A stretch of DNA of 64,000 nucleotides from positions 829,135-893,134 of the forward strand of contig NZ_JAQZAJ010000002.1 in assembly GCF_028737195.1 (NCBI RefSeq), given 5' to 3'. The DNA comes from Pseudovibrio exalbescens (GTDB taxonomy: Bacteria > Pseudomonadota > Alphaproteobacteria > Rhizobiales > Stappiaceae). The stretch's first letter is position 1. Every line of letters begins with the position of its first letter. A program made the position numbers and the translations under genes. The notes below the pieces were generated by a model, which saw nothing but the letters and a program-made list of their open reading frames with translations, had not been told where the DNA came from and made no database searches. Shown here in pieces: positions 1-8,742 of this stretch.

Positions 1-732
1 CTGTTTGGCGAGCCCGCACTGGTGAACCTCAAGTCTGCTGGTGTGGATGTGCGCGGCGTGCGGGTTCTGGACGGAGCCACAGGTCTTGCCATGATCGGTG
101 TTGATGCGGCCGGTGAGAACCAGATTATTGTGGCAAGCGGCGTGAACAACCGTGTACAAGCTGAATGGCTTGATGATGTTCTGCATGAAGGCGATACGCT
201 GCTTCTGCAGATGGAAGTTCCTTCCCATGTAACCGCCAAGGCCATCGAAATTGCAAAGCTGAAAGGCGCGCGTGTAGTCTTGAACCCAGACCCCGCGACC
301 AATCCGGCTGTCTCCGAGCTTGTGGAAGCCTCTGACGTAATCGTGGCGAGCCGCAAGGAAGCAGCGGCACTGTCTCGCTTGAACGGCTATCCGGAAGAGC
401 CCGAGGAGTTCATCAACGCGCTGGCTCAGCCCGGCCGGGCAATCATTGTGACCCTTGGCAACGACGGTGCGATTGCCCATGACGGCGAAAAGTTTATTGG
501 TCACATCCCGCCTGCACCCGTAGAGCCAATCGATACAACCGGTGCTGGAGATGCGTTTGTTGGCGCGCTGGTGGCAGCCCTCGACCGCGGGTCTGATCTG
601 AAGCGCGCGCTGTTTGAAGCAAGCGCTGCAGGCGGGCTTGCGTGCACGCGGACCGGCGCTCAGACCAGCGCCCCAACGGGGTCAGAGATCAAGCGTGTTG
701 CAGATCAGTTGGAAGCAACCACTGAGTTCTGA
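1..732 (+). CDS. rbsK: Ribokinase-type PfkB sugar kinase, 3' part
   Basis: The reading frame is already open at base 1, so the start lies outside the window; about 243 residues are visible. PfkB-family kinases phosphorylate sugars or nucleosides with ATP in the cytoplasm. The family's C-terminal signature, DTTGAGDAFVGAL, is present near visible residues 178-190, and the Asp of GAGD is the catalytic base. The segment LNPDPA resembles the NPAPA motif typical of ribokinases. Ribokinase is therefore the best guess, but the N-terminal substrate-binding half is missing and another PfkB sugar kinase is possible. The gene ends 38 bases before a small protease gene on the same strand. Confidence 0.8.
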   Translation: MFGEPALVNLKSAGVDVRGVRVLDGATGLAMIGVDAAGENQIIVASGVNNRVQAEWLDDVLHEGDTLLLQMEVPSHVTAKAIEIAKLKGARVVLNPDPATNPAVSELVEASDVIVASRKEAAALSRLNGYPEEPEEFINALAQPGRAIIVTLGNDGAIAHDGEKFIGHIPPAPVEPIDTTGAGDAFVGALVAALDRGSDLKRALFEASAAGGLACTRTGAQTSAPTGSEIKRVADQLEATTEF

Positions 733-770
733 CTTCTTGCGGAGCTGTTTTTGGCTTAAGGGAGGAAGAC

Positions 771-1298
771 ATGCAACGCTATCTGATTGTCCTTGCGTTG
801 GCGGTTGTTGCCGCAGTCTTTGGCCCTGATTTATTGCAGAGGCATCTCGGACTGAACGAGCGTGGGTCTGAAGACAGAACAGCTTCGACAACCGATGCGG
901 ACAAACCCCAAAAACAGATGAGCAAGACCATCGTGTTGAAGGCCGATGGTCGGGGTCATTTTGTGGCGTCCATTCGCATCAACGGAAAGCCGTCAGAAGC
1001 GTTGGTGGACACCGGTGCCACATTTGTCGCGATGCCAATGAAGCTCGCTCGGCGCTCAGGCATCAATGTGGCGCCGAATGACTTCACCGCAGACGCTGAA
1101 ACGGCCAACGGCCGAATAAAGTTCGCACCTGTTACAATCGATCGGCTGGACGTGGCTGGTGTGCGCATTCGCAACGTTCAAGCGGGTGTGGTTCCGGATG
1201 ATGCGCTGTCGACCGTATTGCTGGGCATGTCAGCTGTTAGCCGCCTAGGGACTGTGGAGCTGAAAGACGGAAGTCTTGTAATCAGGCACCCTCGGTAA
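771..1298 (+). CDS. Membrane-anchored retropepsin-like aspartic protease
   Basis: This 175-residue protein opens with a hydrophobic segment (residues 3-20) that should anchor it in the inner membrane with the rest in the periplasm. Residues 80-83 read D-T-G-A inside ALVDTGATFVAMP, the active-site signature of clan AA aspartic proteases. Retropepsin-like members are single-domain and need to dimerise. The layout (one membrane segment, about 50 linker residues, one protease domain) matches the small alphaproteobacterial family TIGR02281. The start is supported by a strong GGGAGGAAG site just upstream. The physiological substrate is unknown. It shares no obvious operon logic with the kinase before it or the epimerase after it. 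Confidence 0.8.
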   Translation: MQRYLIVLALAVVAAVFGPDLLQRHLGLNERGSEDRTASTTDADKPQKQMSKTIVLKADGRGHFVASIRINGKPSEALVDTGATFVAMPMKLARRSGINVAPNDFTADAETANGRIKFAPVTIDRLDVAGVRIRNVQAGVVPDDALSTVLLGMSAVSRLGTVELKDGSLVIRHPR

Positions 1299-1430
1299 GC
1301 CCTTGGCTTTTTTGCTCTACTAGGGGCTATGCTTATGTCCAGCTTGCCTTGGTGCAGAAATCGAGCGACCATTTTCATGACTTGAAACAGACTTGAGAGG
1401 AGGGCAGGTCTCAAAGCTGGGAGTAGGGTC

Positions 1431-2375
1431 ATGACAATCAGGTCTTTCGGGCGACTTGCGGATCAGCAGGAAGTACAGGAGATCAAGATCCGGCGCGGCG
1501 AGCTGTCGGCAAACATCCTCACTTATGGGGCCGTGTTGCGACGTTTGAGGTTTGAAGGCCGAGACGTGGCAGTGGGCTTCGATAGCATTGAGGACTACCT
1601 TCATCATGCGCCTGAGCTTGGAGCCATCATCGGCCCTGATGGGCCAAAGCTGCAACGAGCGAATGAGGCAAGCGGCAAAAGAAGTGAGGCCACCAGCTTT
1701 GCGCGTCACCTCTGGACGCTTGATGAGGCAAGTGCAGACAGCGTTCAACTGTCACTGAATATCCCCTCTCAACATGTGCCTCATACAGGTTTTCTTGAAA
1801 TCTCCTGCCGTTACACGATCACACCCAACAACACGCTTCAGATCGAGTTGGAGGGGGCATGCGAGCATGAAGTCGTCTTTAATCCGCGCTTTCATGGTGT
1901 TTTCAACCTCAACCCTGACAATGAACTCAGTGCTCACGAAATCTCCATCCCGGCCTGTGGGTACACCTCCCTGTCATCTGGGCGGGTTCCATTCATTCAA
2001 ATCGCTGATGTAGCTGGCACGCCGTATGATCTGAGGGACATCCATAAAATGCGCCCTCACAGAGCAACGCAGTTGAACGCCAATTACTACATGCGTCTGA
2101 ACCGCTTGCAGGTGCCGGAACTGTCCGCCGTGGTGCATGAGGAAACAACTGGAACCAAAATGGAAGTCTGGTCTACGGAGCCCGGCCTGTTCTACGAAGA
2201 AGGGCGCGAGGTTTTCGAAGGATCTAAAGGTAATGCTCTGTCGCGACGCACACGTCAGGGGTTTTCCATTGAACCTCAGGGTTGGCCGGAAGGTACTGAG
2301 AAGCATGATTTTTCCAATGTAATTCTCAGACCCGGTGAGATATACAAGCAAAGAACCGAGTTCAGATTTTCATAA
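1431..2375 (+). CDS. Aldose 1-epimerase family protein
   Basis: This 314-residue cytoplasmic protein has the fold signals of galactose mutarotase, which interconverts alpha and beta anomers of aldoses. The conserved His is seen in NPRFHGVFNLN (canonical NHSYFNL) and the catalytic Glu region in GFSIEPQGWPEG, followed by LRPGEIY, which matches the family's C-terminal PGE-Y box. The N-terminal glycine/arginine loop (normally GRVANRI) is replaced by the unusual IIGPDGPKLQRANE, so the substrate pocket is divergent. It may act on a sugar other than galactose or glucose. It begins about 130 bases after the protease gene and is followed 59 bases later by the amidohydrolase gene. Confidence 0.8.
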   Translation: MTIRSFGRLADQQEVQEIKIRRGELSANILTYGAVLRRLRFEGRDVAVGFDSIEDYLHHAPELGAIIGPDGPKLQRANEASGKRSEATSFARHLWTLDEASADSVQLSLNIPSQHVPHTGFLEISCRYTITPNNTLQIELEGACEHEVVFNPRFHGVFNLNPDNELSAHEISIPACGYTSLSSGRVPFIQIADVAGTPYDLRDIHKMRPHRATQLNANYYMRLNRLQVPELSAVVHEETTGTKMEVWSTEPGLFYEEGREVFEGSKGNALSRRTRQGFSIEPQGWPEGTEKHDFSNVILRPGEIYKQRTEFRFS

Positions 2376-2434
2376 GGCTGCTTCAGAGCGATGACCGGCT
2401 CGCCGGGGTGGCTGGTCATTAGTGGGAGCCCGAT

Positions 2435-3469
2435 TTGAAGACAATTTTTTCTCCGGACCAAATGCTCCATGCGCCGCGCTTCGAGGTTTCTGACGGTAAG
2501 CTCGAGCCCGCAAAGGAAATTCCCTCGCGCGCGCAAATGGTGGTGGACCGTTTGAAGGACGTATCTTTTGGTGAGATCCGCGAGCCCGACGCGTTCAGCC
2601 TGGACCCGATTTTGAAGGTACACGCGGCGGACTATATCGAGTTCCTGAGTGACTTCTGGTCCATGTGGCAAGCCGAAGGCCGCACCGAAGAAGAAGCATT
2701 TCCATTTGTTTGGCCAGTACGACAATTGCGGGCCGATATTGTCCCTGACCAGATTGATGGCAAGTTAGGTTTCTATTCTTTCGATGCCGGTACTCCGATC
2801 GGCCCATACACTTGGACCTCTGTCCGCAAAAGCGCTGAAACGGCTCTTACTGGTGCAAAAATGATATCCGGCGGCGAAAAGAGTGCTTTTGCGTTGTGCC
2901 GCCCGCCCGGGCACCACGCCCACCATCGTTTTTTCGGTGGTTACTGTTTCGTCAACAACGCAGCCGTCGCAGCTCAGTACTTAAGGGACAACGGAGCCCA
3001 AAAAGTATCGGTGCTCGACGTGGATTATCACCATGGCAATGGCACGCAAGCGCTGTTTTATGACCGCCAAGACGTGCAGTTTCTTTCAATCCACGCAGAC
3101 CCCAAGGTCGAGTTTCCCTATTTCCTTGGCTATGCAGATGAAAGTGGCGTTGGAGCGGGTGAAGGCTTCAACCACAACTATCCTTTGCCTCATGGAACGC
3201 CTTGGGACGCGTGGTCGGACGCATTGAACACCGCATGTTCCAAGATCGAGGCTTATGGGCCAGACGTGCTGGTGGTGTCGCTCGGCATGGATACCTATGA
3301 GAAGGACCCAATTTCACAGTTCAAGCTGAAGACCGACGAGTTCAATCGGATCGGTGAGAGATTGGCTCAACTGAAACTACCTTGTTTGTTTGTCATGGAA
3401 GGTGGATATGCGGTTGAGGACCTCGGCATCAACTGCGTGAATGTGCTTACCGGCTTCGAGCAGGGCTAA
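2435..3469 (+). CDS. Acetylpolyamine amidohydrolase / histone deacetylase family
   Basis: This 344-residue zinc hydrolase aligns by eye along its whole length with Mycoplana AphA, which removes acetyl groups from acetylated polyamines. Visible hallmarks are PPGHHAHH with the catalytic His pair 160/161, DVDYHHGNGT giving zinc ligands Asp197 and His199, the third ligand Asp286 in SLGMDTYEKDP, and the transition-state Tyr325 in EGGYAV. The start codon is TTG at 2435; it is chosen because the following sequence (KTIFSPDQ) corresponds to the AphA N-terminus, and GGGAG lies just upstream. Likely role: polyamine acetyl turnover in the cytoplasm. Another small acetylated amine or amide as substrate cannot be excluded. 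Confidence 0.88.
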   Translation: MKTIFSPDQMLHAPRFEVSDGKLEPAKEIPSRAQMVVDRLKDVSFGEIREPDAFSLDPILKVHAADYIEFLSDFWSMWQAEGRTEEEAFPFVWPVRQLRADIVPDQIDGKLGFYSFDAGTPIGPYTWTSVRKSAETALTGAKMISGGEKSAFALCRPPGHHAHHRFFGGYCFVNNAAVAAQYLRDNGAQKVSVLDVDYHHGNGTQALFYDRQDVQFLSIHADPKVEFPYFLGYADESGVGAGEGFNHNYPLPHGTPWDAWSDALNTACSKIEAYGPDVLVVSLGMDTYEKDPISQFKLKTDEFNRIGERLAQLKLPCLFVMEGGYAVEDLGINCVNVLTGFEQG

Positions 3470-3566
3470 CGCGTTGGAGGCAAAGGCAAATGCCCGCGGG
3501 TAGGGGCGAATGTTTCTTAGGCTAACCTATTGAAAAATGCCGCAAAATGCTGCGTTTCTTTAATTC

Positions 3567-4073
3567 ATGCCTCTTGAATACCATGGGCAGAGCGCGTACA
3601 TCACTGCCCATGGTGATCCAACAGTAAGTGAAGTGGCAATGGCGAAGGCGGCAGGCCGGAAACTTGGAATTCTTTGGCTTTTTTTCAGCCCGGTTGGGCG
3701 CGTGTCTCGCGAGCCGTTCTGGCTGGCGATGGCGCTCATGTGGTGCGTTATGTTTCTCGCGTTTTATGTCAGCGCGGGCACAGTGCTCAATCAGGCAGAC
3801 GCGCAGACACCAACTGCTGATCTGATCAATATGGTCATGGCCTCCAACGGCATATTGCCGATCATGGTGATGCTCTCCAAATGGTTTGAGGTGGCTTTGG
3901 TTGTAAAGCGCCTGCATGACCGTGGATGGAGTGGGCTGTTCGCGCTGCTGGTGTTTTTGCCGCTGCTCAGCATTCCCGTAGTGCTGTTCGTGGGCTTGCA
4001 ACCAAGCCAGCCCGGCGCCAACCGATTTGGCCCGAGACCAAACAGTGTGCCGGAGCGCAAGAGCTCAACATAG
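3567..4073 (+). CDS. DUF805 inner-membrane protein
   Basis: A small membrane protein with the landmarks of the DUF805 family: GRVSREPFW near the start, KRLHDRGWSG in the middle and GANRFGPRP near the end, with three or four hydrophobic stretches. The function of DUF805 proteins is unknown. The frame from 3567 gives 168 residues, but an ATG at 3639 (MAKAAGRK) gives 144 residues and removes a leader that does not look conserved, so the shorter form is more likely. It lies between the amidohydrolase gene and dapE with no overlap and may have its own promoter. Confidence 0.7.
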   Translation: MPLEYHGQSAYITAHGDPTVSEVAMAKAAGRKLGILWLFFSPVGRVSREPFWLAMALMWCVMFLAFYVSAGTVLNQADAQTPTADLINMVMASNGILPIMVMLSKWFEVALVVKRLHDRGWSGLFALLVFLPLLSIPVVLFVGLQPSQPGANRFGPRPNSVPERKSST

Positions 4074-4162
4074 GCAAGCATACTGTGGCAGTTGAGAATT
4101 GTTCATTCTGACCAGTGAACTATAGATTGACCGCGGGTAGGGCTGGGTCTACATGAAGGCGT

Positions 4163-5332
4163 ATGACTGAACAGCTTTCCCCAGCGGTTGAAATCTGCCG
4201 CGACCTTATCCGTTGTCCCTCTGTAACGCCTGCTGAAGCTGGTGCATTGCAAGTTCTTGAAGACTTGCTGAAGCCTGCGGGTTTCGAAGTGCACCGCCCA
4301 ATATTTTCGCAGGAAGGTACTCCTGACGTCGAGAACCTGTTTGCAACCATTGGCAGCGGTAAACCGCATTTCGTTTTTGCCGGTCACACGGATGTTGTGC
4401 CGGTTGGGGATGAAGCTGCTTGGTCCCATGGCCCGTTTGAGGGGGCGATTGTTGATGGCATGCTCCATGGTCGTGGCACTGCAGATATGAAGGGTGGCGT
4501 TGCTGCCTTCGCTGCAGCTGCACTGGCCTATGTAAAGGCTCATCCGGAAGGCATTCCCGGTCAAATCTCATTCCTCATAACGGGTGATGAAGAAGGCCCT
4601 GCCATCAACGGCACCGTGAAGCTGCTGGAGTGGGCCAAAGAACAGGGGTATGAGTTCGATGCGTGTATCGTGGGCGAACCGACCAATCCGGACGCGCTGG
4701 GAGATGCCATAAAAGTTGGCCGCCGTGGTTCGCTTTCAGGGGCAATCACCGTTCGCGGCGTGCAAGGTCATGTGGCCTACCAGCATCTTGCGGAGAACCC
4801 GATCCCCGGCATGCTCAAGTTGCTGAGCGCACTTGCCAACATAGAGCTGGATCGTGGTAACGAGCGCTTCCAGCCTTCCAATCTCGAAATCACAAGCGTT
4901 GATGTGGGCAATGCTGCTTCCAACATTATTCCGGCCAAGGTGGAAGCAAAGTTTAACGTTCGTTTCAATGACACCTGGTCTGTAGCGAGCCTGCAAACCC
5001 ACCTGCAAGACTTGCTGAAAGAAGTGGCTCCGCGTGGGCTGGACTGGGAACTGCAGTTCAAGCAAGACAATAGCGATAGTTTCCTCACACATGATACGGC
5101 TCTGATTGAGAAGCTGTCCTCCTCGGTTGAGGCGGTTACGGGGCGTCGTCCGGAGCTTTCGACAGGTGGCGGTACTTCTGACGCAAGGTTCATCAAAAAC
5201 TACTGCGCTGTGGTCGAATTCGGTTTGGTAGGCAAGACCATGCACAAGGTGGATGAGCAAGTGGCCGTGAAGGATCTGGAAGAGCTGGCCGTGATCTATG
5301 GCCGGTTCCTCAATGACTACTTCGCATCCTGA
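4163..5332 (+). CDS. dapE: Succinyl-diaminopimelate desuccinylase
   Basis: DapE hydrolyses N-succinyl-LL-diaminopimelate to LL-diaminopimelate and succinate, a late step of lysine and peptidoglycan precursor synthesis in the cytoplasm. The 389-residue protein shows the M20 di-zinc motifs: FAGHTDVVPVGD (His75, Asp77), HGRGTADMKGG (bridging Asp108) and ITGDEEGPA (Glu143/144 pair), plus STGGGTSDARF near the C-terminus, which is typical of DapE over other M20 peptidases. Length is normal for the family. DapD, which acts earlier in the same branch, is encoded far away at 34.4-35.2 kb on the other strand, although the two genes are often neighbours in related bacteria. Confidence 0.96.
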   Translation: MTEQLSPAVEICRDLIRCPSVTPAEAGALQVLEDLLKPAGFEVHRPIFSQEGTPDVENLFATIGSGKPHFVFAGHTDVVPVGDEAAWSHGPFEGAIVDGMLHGRGTADMKGGVAAFAAAALAYVKAHPEGIPGQISFLITGDEEGPAINGTVKLLEWAKEQGYEFDACIVGEPTNPDALGDAIKVGRRGSLSGAITVRGVQGHVAYQHLAENPIPGMLKLLSALANIELDRGNERFQPSNLEITSVDVGNAASNIIPAKVEAKFNVRFNDTWSVASLQTHLQDLLKEVAPRGLDWELQFKQDNSDSFLTHDTALIEKLSSSVEAVTGRRPELSTGGGTSDARFIKNYCAVVEFGLVGKTMHKVDEQVAVKDLEELAVIYGRFLNDYFAS

Positions 5333-5360
5333 TTTTAGAACGCCTTAGGGGGTTTGCTGC

Positions 5361-5954
5361 ATGTTGCCATCACTGACTGAAGTCAGACACTCTGTCCAAG
5401 GCTCCTGGCTGCTTGTTAAAGGCCGCTCTGAGGGGATGAGCTATTTCGACTTGTCGGCTGATGGCTTCTGGCGTTCGTTCACGGTATTGCTGTACGTATT
5501 GCCTTTCTACATGCTTGGCAACGTAACAGAGGCTCAGCTCGGAAAAGAGCTGGGTGAGCCTTTATCGGCCAACGGCGGCGGCTTGTTGCCGCTGCCAAAG
5601 CTTTTCACATTAGTGTTGGATTGGATCGGCTTTCCAATCATCCTCGCGTTTCTGGCCTCCCTATTGGCCGTTCGAAATACCTACGGCGCCTATGTGACTG
5701 TACGCAATTGGACGACCCTGGTGGTCGTGATCCCCCATGCGGCTCTGAACCTTCTCTATTTGGCGGGTGTTCTGAATGCCGACATGCTGCTGACACTCAG
5801 CCTGTTCGTGGTGGGTTGGGTTCTCTGGGTCCATTTTACTGTGGCGCGTATTGCGCTTTCGGTAGGGGCGGGCTTGGCAATTGGCCTTGTGGTCCTAGAC
5901 TTTATCTTGAGCCTGTTTATCGTGCAGATTGTCGACCAACTGTTTTCCTTGTGA
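5361..5954 (+). CDS. Hypothetical five-helix membrane protein
   Basis: I do not recognise a named family. The 197-residue product is strongly hydrophobic, with about five predicted membrane segments near residues 40-56, 84-104, 117-138, 142-166 and 168-191. The N-terminal 35 residues are polar. It begins 28 bases after dapE on the same strand and is probably co-transcribed with it. It has no enzyme motif and no clear charged pore or transporter signature. The next gene also encodes a polytopic membrane protein, so the two may be related in job, but nothing in the sequence proves it. Confidence 0.65.
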   Translation: MLPSLTEVRHSVQGSWLLVKGRSEGMSYFDLSADGFWRSFTVLLYVLPFYMLGNVTEAQLGKELGEPLSANGGGLLPLPKLFTLVLDWIGFPIILAFLASLLAVRNTYGAYVTVRNWTTLVVVIPHAALNLLYLAGVLNADMLLTLSLFVVGWVLWVHFTVARIALSVGAGLAIGLVVLDFILSLFIVQIVDQLFSL

Positions 5955-6046
5955 CTAAATAACTAAGAAATTTACCTTAAGTAAGCTGGAAAATGGCCGC
6001 GTTTAACGGCACTCTATGTTTGGGAGAAACGTAGAGGGAGTTAAAC

Positions 6047-6874
6047 ATGGTCAGAGATCATATTGGCCAGGCGACGCATCTGGACGATGCCGCTGAGCGA
6101 CAAATACCAGTCGTTAACAAGATCGAGATAGCCGATATTGTTGATGCGCTTAAGTTGGGTATGAAAGACTTCAGAAGGCAACCGCTCTACGGTTTGTTTT
6201 TTGGATGCTTTTTTGCCATTGGCGGCAACATGATCGTGCTGATGAGCTTCTTTTACAATCAAAGCCACTTGAGTTATCCGCTCGCCGTTGGTTTCTGGCT
6301 GATCGGTCCCTTCATTGCAGTCGGCCTTTACGAAGTCTCCCGGCGTCTTGAGAAGAATGAAGAACTGTCATGGCGCGGTGTACTGGGCATCATGTGGGAC
6401 CAACATCGCCGAGAGCTTGCCTGGATGGCCTTTGTAGTCATCTTCATTCTGCTCATGTGGATGTTTGAAGTGCGGCTTTTGCTGGCGCTTTTCTTGGGAT
6501 TTAGCGGTTTTTCGACCTTCGGAGAGTTCTTGCAAGTAATGTTCACAACGCCCCAGGGTTTCATGTTCCTTGTGGTCGGAAATGTTGTGGGGGCGTTGAT
6601 CTCCCTGATCCTGTTCTCACTAACAGTGGTGTCATTTCCCCTGTTGCTGGACCGGAGTTACGATTTCATTACCGCCATGATTACGAGCGTTAAAGTGGTG
6701 CTCGCAAGCCCCGTTGTCATGATCGGTTGGGGGTGGGCCATCACTCTCATTCTGCTGGCATCAATGGCCCCAGCGTTCATCGGTTTGATCGTGACATTGC
6801 CAATACTGGGTCATACCACTTGGCACCTTTATCGAAAGGCTGTTCGGTTCGAGGACAAGCCTAAACTGAACTAG
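6047..6874 (+). CDS. DUF2189 multipass membrane protein
   Basis: This 275-residue protein has a polar N-terminus followed by the DUF2189 opening, IVDALKLGMKDFRRQPLYGL, and about six hydrophobic helices. DUF2189 proteins are bacterial membrane proteins of unknown function, sometimes annotated as cytochrome c oxidase subunit I-like without experimental basis. A good ribosome site (AGAGGGAG) lies 6-7 bases before the ATG. The stop codon overlaps the stop of the convergent truA gene: both TAGs are read from the palindrome CTAG at 6871-6874, so no intergenic terminator fits between them. Confidence 0.75.
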   Translation: MVRDHIGQATHLDDAAERQIPVVNKIEIADIVDALKLGMKDFRRQPLYGLFFGCFFAIGGNMIVLMSFFYNQSHLSYPLAVGFWLIGPFIAVGLYEVSRRLEKNEELSWRGVLGIMWDQHRRELAWMAFVVIFILLMWMFEVRLLLALFLGFSGFSTFGEFLQVMFTTPQGFMFLVVGNVVGALISLILFSLTVVSFPLLLDRSYDFITAMITSVKVVLASPVVMIGWGWAITLILLASMAPAFIGLIVTLPILGHTTWHLYRKAVRFEDKPKLN

Positions 6875-7695
6875 GCTTTTTCTTCAGAAGCAGGAGTGGC
6901 GCTTGCAGCAAGGCTAGCCTGATACTCGGCCAGCGATGCAGCGTCCTCCTCTGGAGACCGGTAGTCAACTTGAGTGAGGTAAAGGCCTTCCGCTACGGCG
7001 ACAGGACCGCAGGCTTTGCGGTCACGTGCCTCAAGGGCCTGTGCTACATCTTCCTTTGTCCATCGCCCTTCGCCAACCAGTTTTAGCGTACCCACCATGG
7101 AGCGCACCTGATTGTGCAAGAACGAGCGTGACGAGCATTCAAGAAATACGTTTTCTTCTCGGCGGTACACCGCCATCCGTTCCATGGTTTTCCACGGGCT
7201 CTTGGCCTGACAGCGCGTATGGCGGAAGGTGGTGAAATCGTGATGGCCAACGAGCACTTGCGCTGCCTCATGCATGGCGTCTGCATCCAGCTCAGGCTTC
7301 ACATGCCACGCCAAGCCTTTGTCGTAGGTCAAAGGGTAGGGCCGGTTCACAATGCGGTAGCGGTAGTAACGGCGTATTGCTGAGAAGCGGGCGTCAAACC
7401 CCACGCCGGTTTTTTCGCAGGCAAGTATGGCAACAGGGTCCGGCTGCGCATGAAAGTTCAGCGCATTCATGACTGTTTCCGCCGGCCAATCTTTTTCAAG
7501 GTCCAGATGCGCCACCTGACCGGTAGCATGGACACCTGAATCTGTGCGCCCCGCTCCGCCAATGGTCACCGTTTCACCACAGAAAGACTTGATGGCCCGC
7601 TCGATGACACCTTGAACAGTCGGTCCATTGTCCTGCCGTTGCCAACCAACGAAAGGGCGTCCGTCATATTCAACTGTAATCTTGTAGCGAGGCAT
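6871..7695 (-). CDS. truA: tRNA pseudouridine(38-40) synthase
   Basis: TruA isomerises uridines 38-40 in the anticodon arm of many tRNAs. The 274-residue protein begins MPRYKITVEYDG, has GRPFVGWQRQ and the catalytic motif AGRTDSGVHA with Asp52. Later family blocks include RRYYRYRI and FLHNQVRSMVGTL. A short low-complexity Ala/Glu tail extends past the conserved domain. It is the last gene of a leftward group def, fmt, MazG-like, GNAT, truA; the 145-base gap to the GNAT gene leaves room for its own promoter. Confidence 0.96.
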   Translation of the reverse strand: MPRYKITVEYDGRPFVGWQRQDNGPTVQGVIERAIKSFCGETVTIGGAGRTDSGVHATGQVAHLDLEKDWPAETVMNALNFHAQPDPVAILACEKTGVGFDARFSAIRRYYRYRIVNRPYPLTYDKGLAWHVKPELDADAMHEAAQVLVGHHDFTTFRHTRCQAKSPWKTMERMAVYRREENVFLECSSRSFLHNQVRSMVGTLKLVGEGRWTKEDVAQALEARDRKACGPVAVAEGLYLTQVDYRSPEEDAASLAEYQASLAASATPASEEKA

Positions 7696-7840
7696 GAGTG
7701 CTGGTGAACCGTTTTTGTATTTTCAGTAGGAGCGCGTTTTTGATTGAGGCCTGTTACCCTCAATCGTGTGCGAGCGCAACCCGCTGTGCAGACGAAGCCG
7801 AGTAGTTCCCATTGGTGTAGGCGCTATAGCGCAGCTTTGG

Positions 7841-8380
7841 CTAACCAAGCTTTTGAAAAGGTGTTGCGTAGCTGACTTCAATTGGCAAGCCATCGCGCCC
7901 TTGAGCTGTCAAAGGCAGCGCCATGAACACTGGACCTGCGAATGGCCCGCTGACTTTCTTGGCCACCTCAGCATCAAACCCGAAGCGTGGGTAGTAGTTC
8001 GGATCACCCAGAACGAGAACAAGATCTTCACCCATCCCTTGCAGGTCATCAATGCTCTCGCGAATGAGATAGGCACCGATCCCGCGACCTTGAATGCCAG
8101 GTTCCACGCAGACAGGTGCGAGACAGGTGATGTTGAGGCGATGACCAGGACCGGCACCTGTCACGCGCGAATAGGCCACGTGAGCGACGATCTCGCCAGA
8201 CGGGTCAACGGCGACTTTCTCAACGACAAGCATCCCACAGTTACGCAAGTCGTCGACAAGATCTGCTTCCAGATCCCGCTTGAAGCACTTTTCAACGAGC
8301 GCGCGAACAGCGCTGTGATCCTCTGGCTGAACGGTGCGCAGCGTTGCAACGTGCTCGGAACTAAAAGGTGCGTCGGTCAT
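7841..8380 (-). CDS. GNAT-family N-acetyltransferase
   Basis: A GCN5-related acetyltransferase of about 179 residues. The acetyl-CoA loop reads VEPGIQGRGIGAYLI, matching the family Q/R-x-x-G-x-G/A motif; a later block, VLGDPNYYPRFGF, is typical of the YhbS-like subgroup. The acceptor is not predictable. I place the start at ATG 8380 rather than 8419, because its ATG overlaps the TGA of the upstream MazG-like gene (ATGA), a usual sign of translational coupling. The longer frame would run 42 bases into that gene. Confidence 0.82.
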   Translation of the reverse strand: MTDAPFSSEHVATLRTVQPEDHSAVRALVEKCFKRDLEADLVDDLRNCGMLVVEKVAVDPSGEIVAHVAYSRVTGAGPGHRLNITCLAPVCVEPGIQGRGIGAYLIRESIDDLQGMGEDLVLVLGDPNYYPRFGFDAEVAKKVSGPFAGPVFMALPLTAQGRDGLPIEVSYATPFQKLG

Positions 8381-8718
8381 GTCCTGTCTTTCTGCAGTGT
8401 TGCTTCCCATTTTGCGCACTTTAGCGCAATCAGCCGTTCCAGCTCAGATAAAAACTGGGCATCGGATTCACAAGTGTGCGCGAGTATCGCCAGTGAGACA
8501 ATGAGCGCATCAACGCTTTCTTCGCGCACATCCGAGGTATCCAGCGACTTGTATTCAGTGCCGGGAGCCTTTGTGGCACTCAGGACCGCTTGGGCAACCT
8601 CTCCAACTTCTTCGCTCAGCTTCAGCGTGCGTTCCTGAAGCGTTTTGGGATCGCGTTGGGTGATCGCAAAGATGCGCTGCAGAGCGGGCCTCCAAGCCTG
8701 CGGGCTGTCCAAGGTCAT
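8377..8718 (-). CDS. MazG-like nucleotide pyrophosphohydrolase domain protein
   Basis: A 113-residue all-alpha protein carrying the metal-binding pattern of the MazG/dUTPase superfamily: KLSEEVGEVAQAVL (E-E-x-x-E) followed about 25 residues later by REESVDALIVSL (E-E-x-x-x-D). Such proteins hydrolyse (d)NTPs to the monophosphate and pyrophosphate, often house-cleaning abnormal nucleotides. It begins 24 bases after fmt and overlaps the GNAT start by four bases, so it lies in the def-fmt transcription direction. Substrate is unknown. MazG fold assignment is from motif spacing only. Confidence 0.72.
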   Translation of the reverse strand: MTLDSPQAWRPALQRIFAITQRDPKTLQERTLKLSEEVGEVAQAVLSATKAPGTEYKSLDTSDVREESVDALIVSLAILAHTCESDAQFLSELERLIALKCAKWEATLQKDRT

Positions 8719-8742
8719 GCTGGTCTCCCAAAAAGCACCGTG

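Noticed and set aside
7766..8638. A 290-codon plus-strand frame opposite the GNAT and MazG-like genes
   Set aside because: The minus-strand genes have clear family motifs and an ATGA coupling; the plus frame has none.
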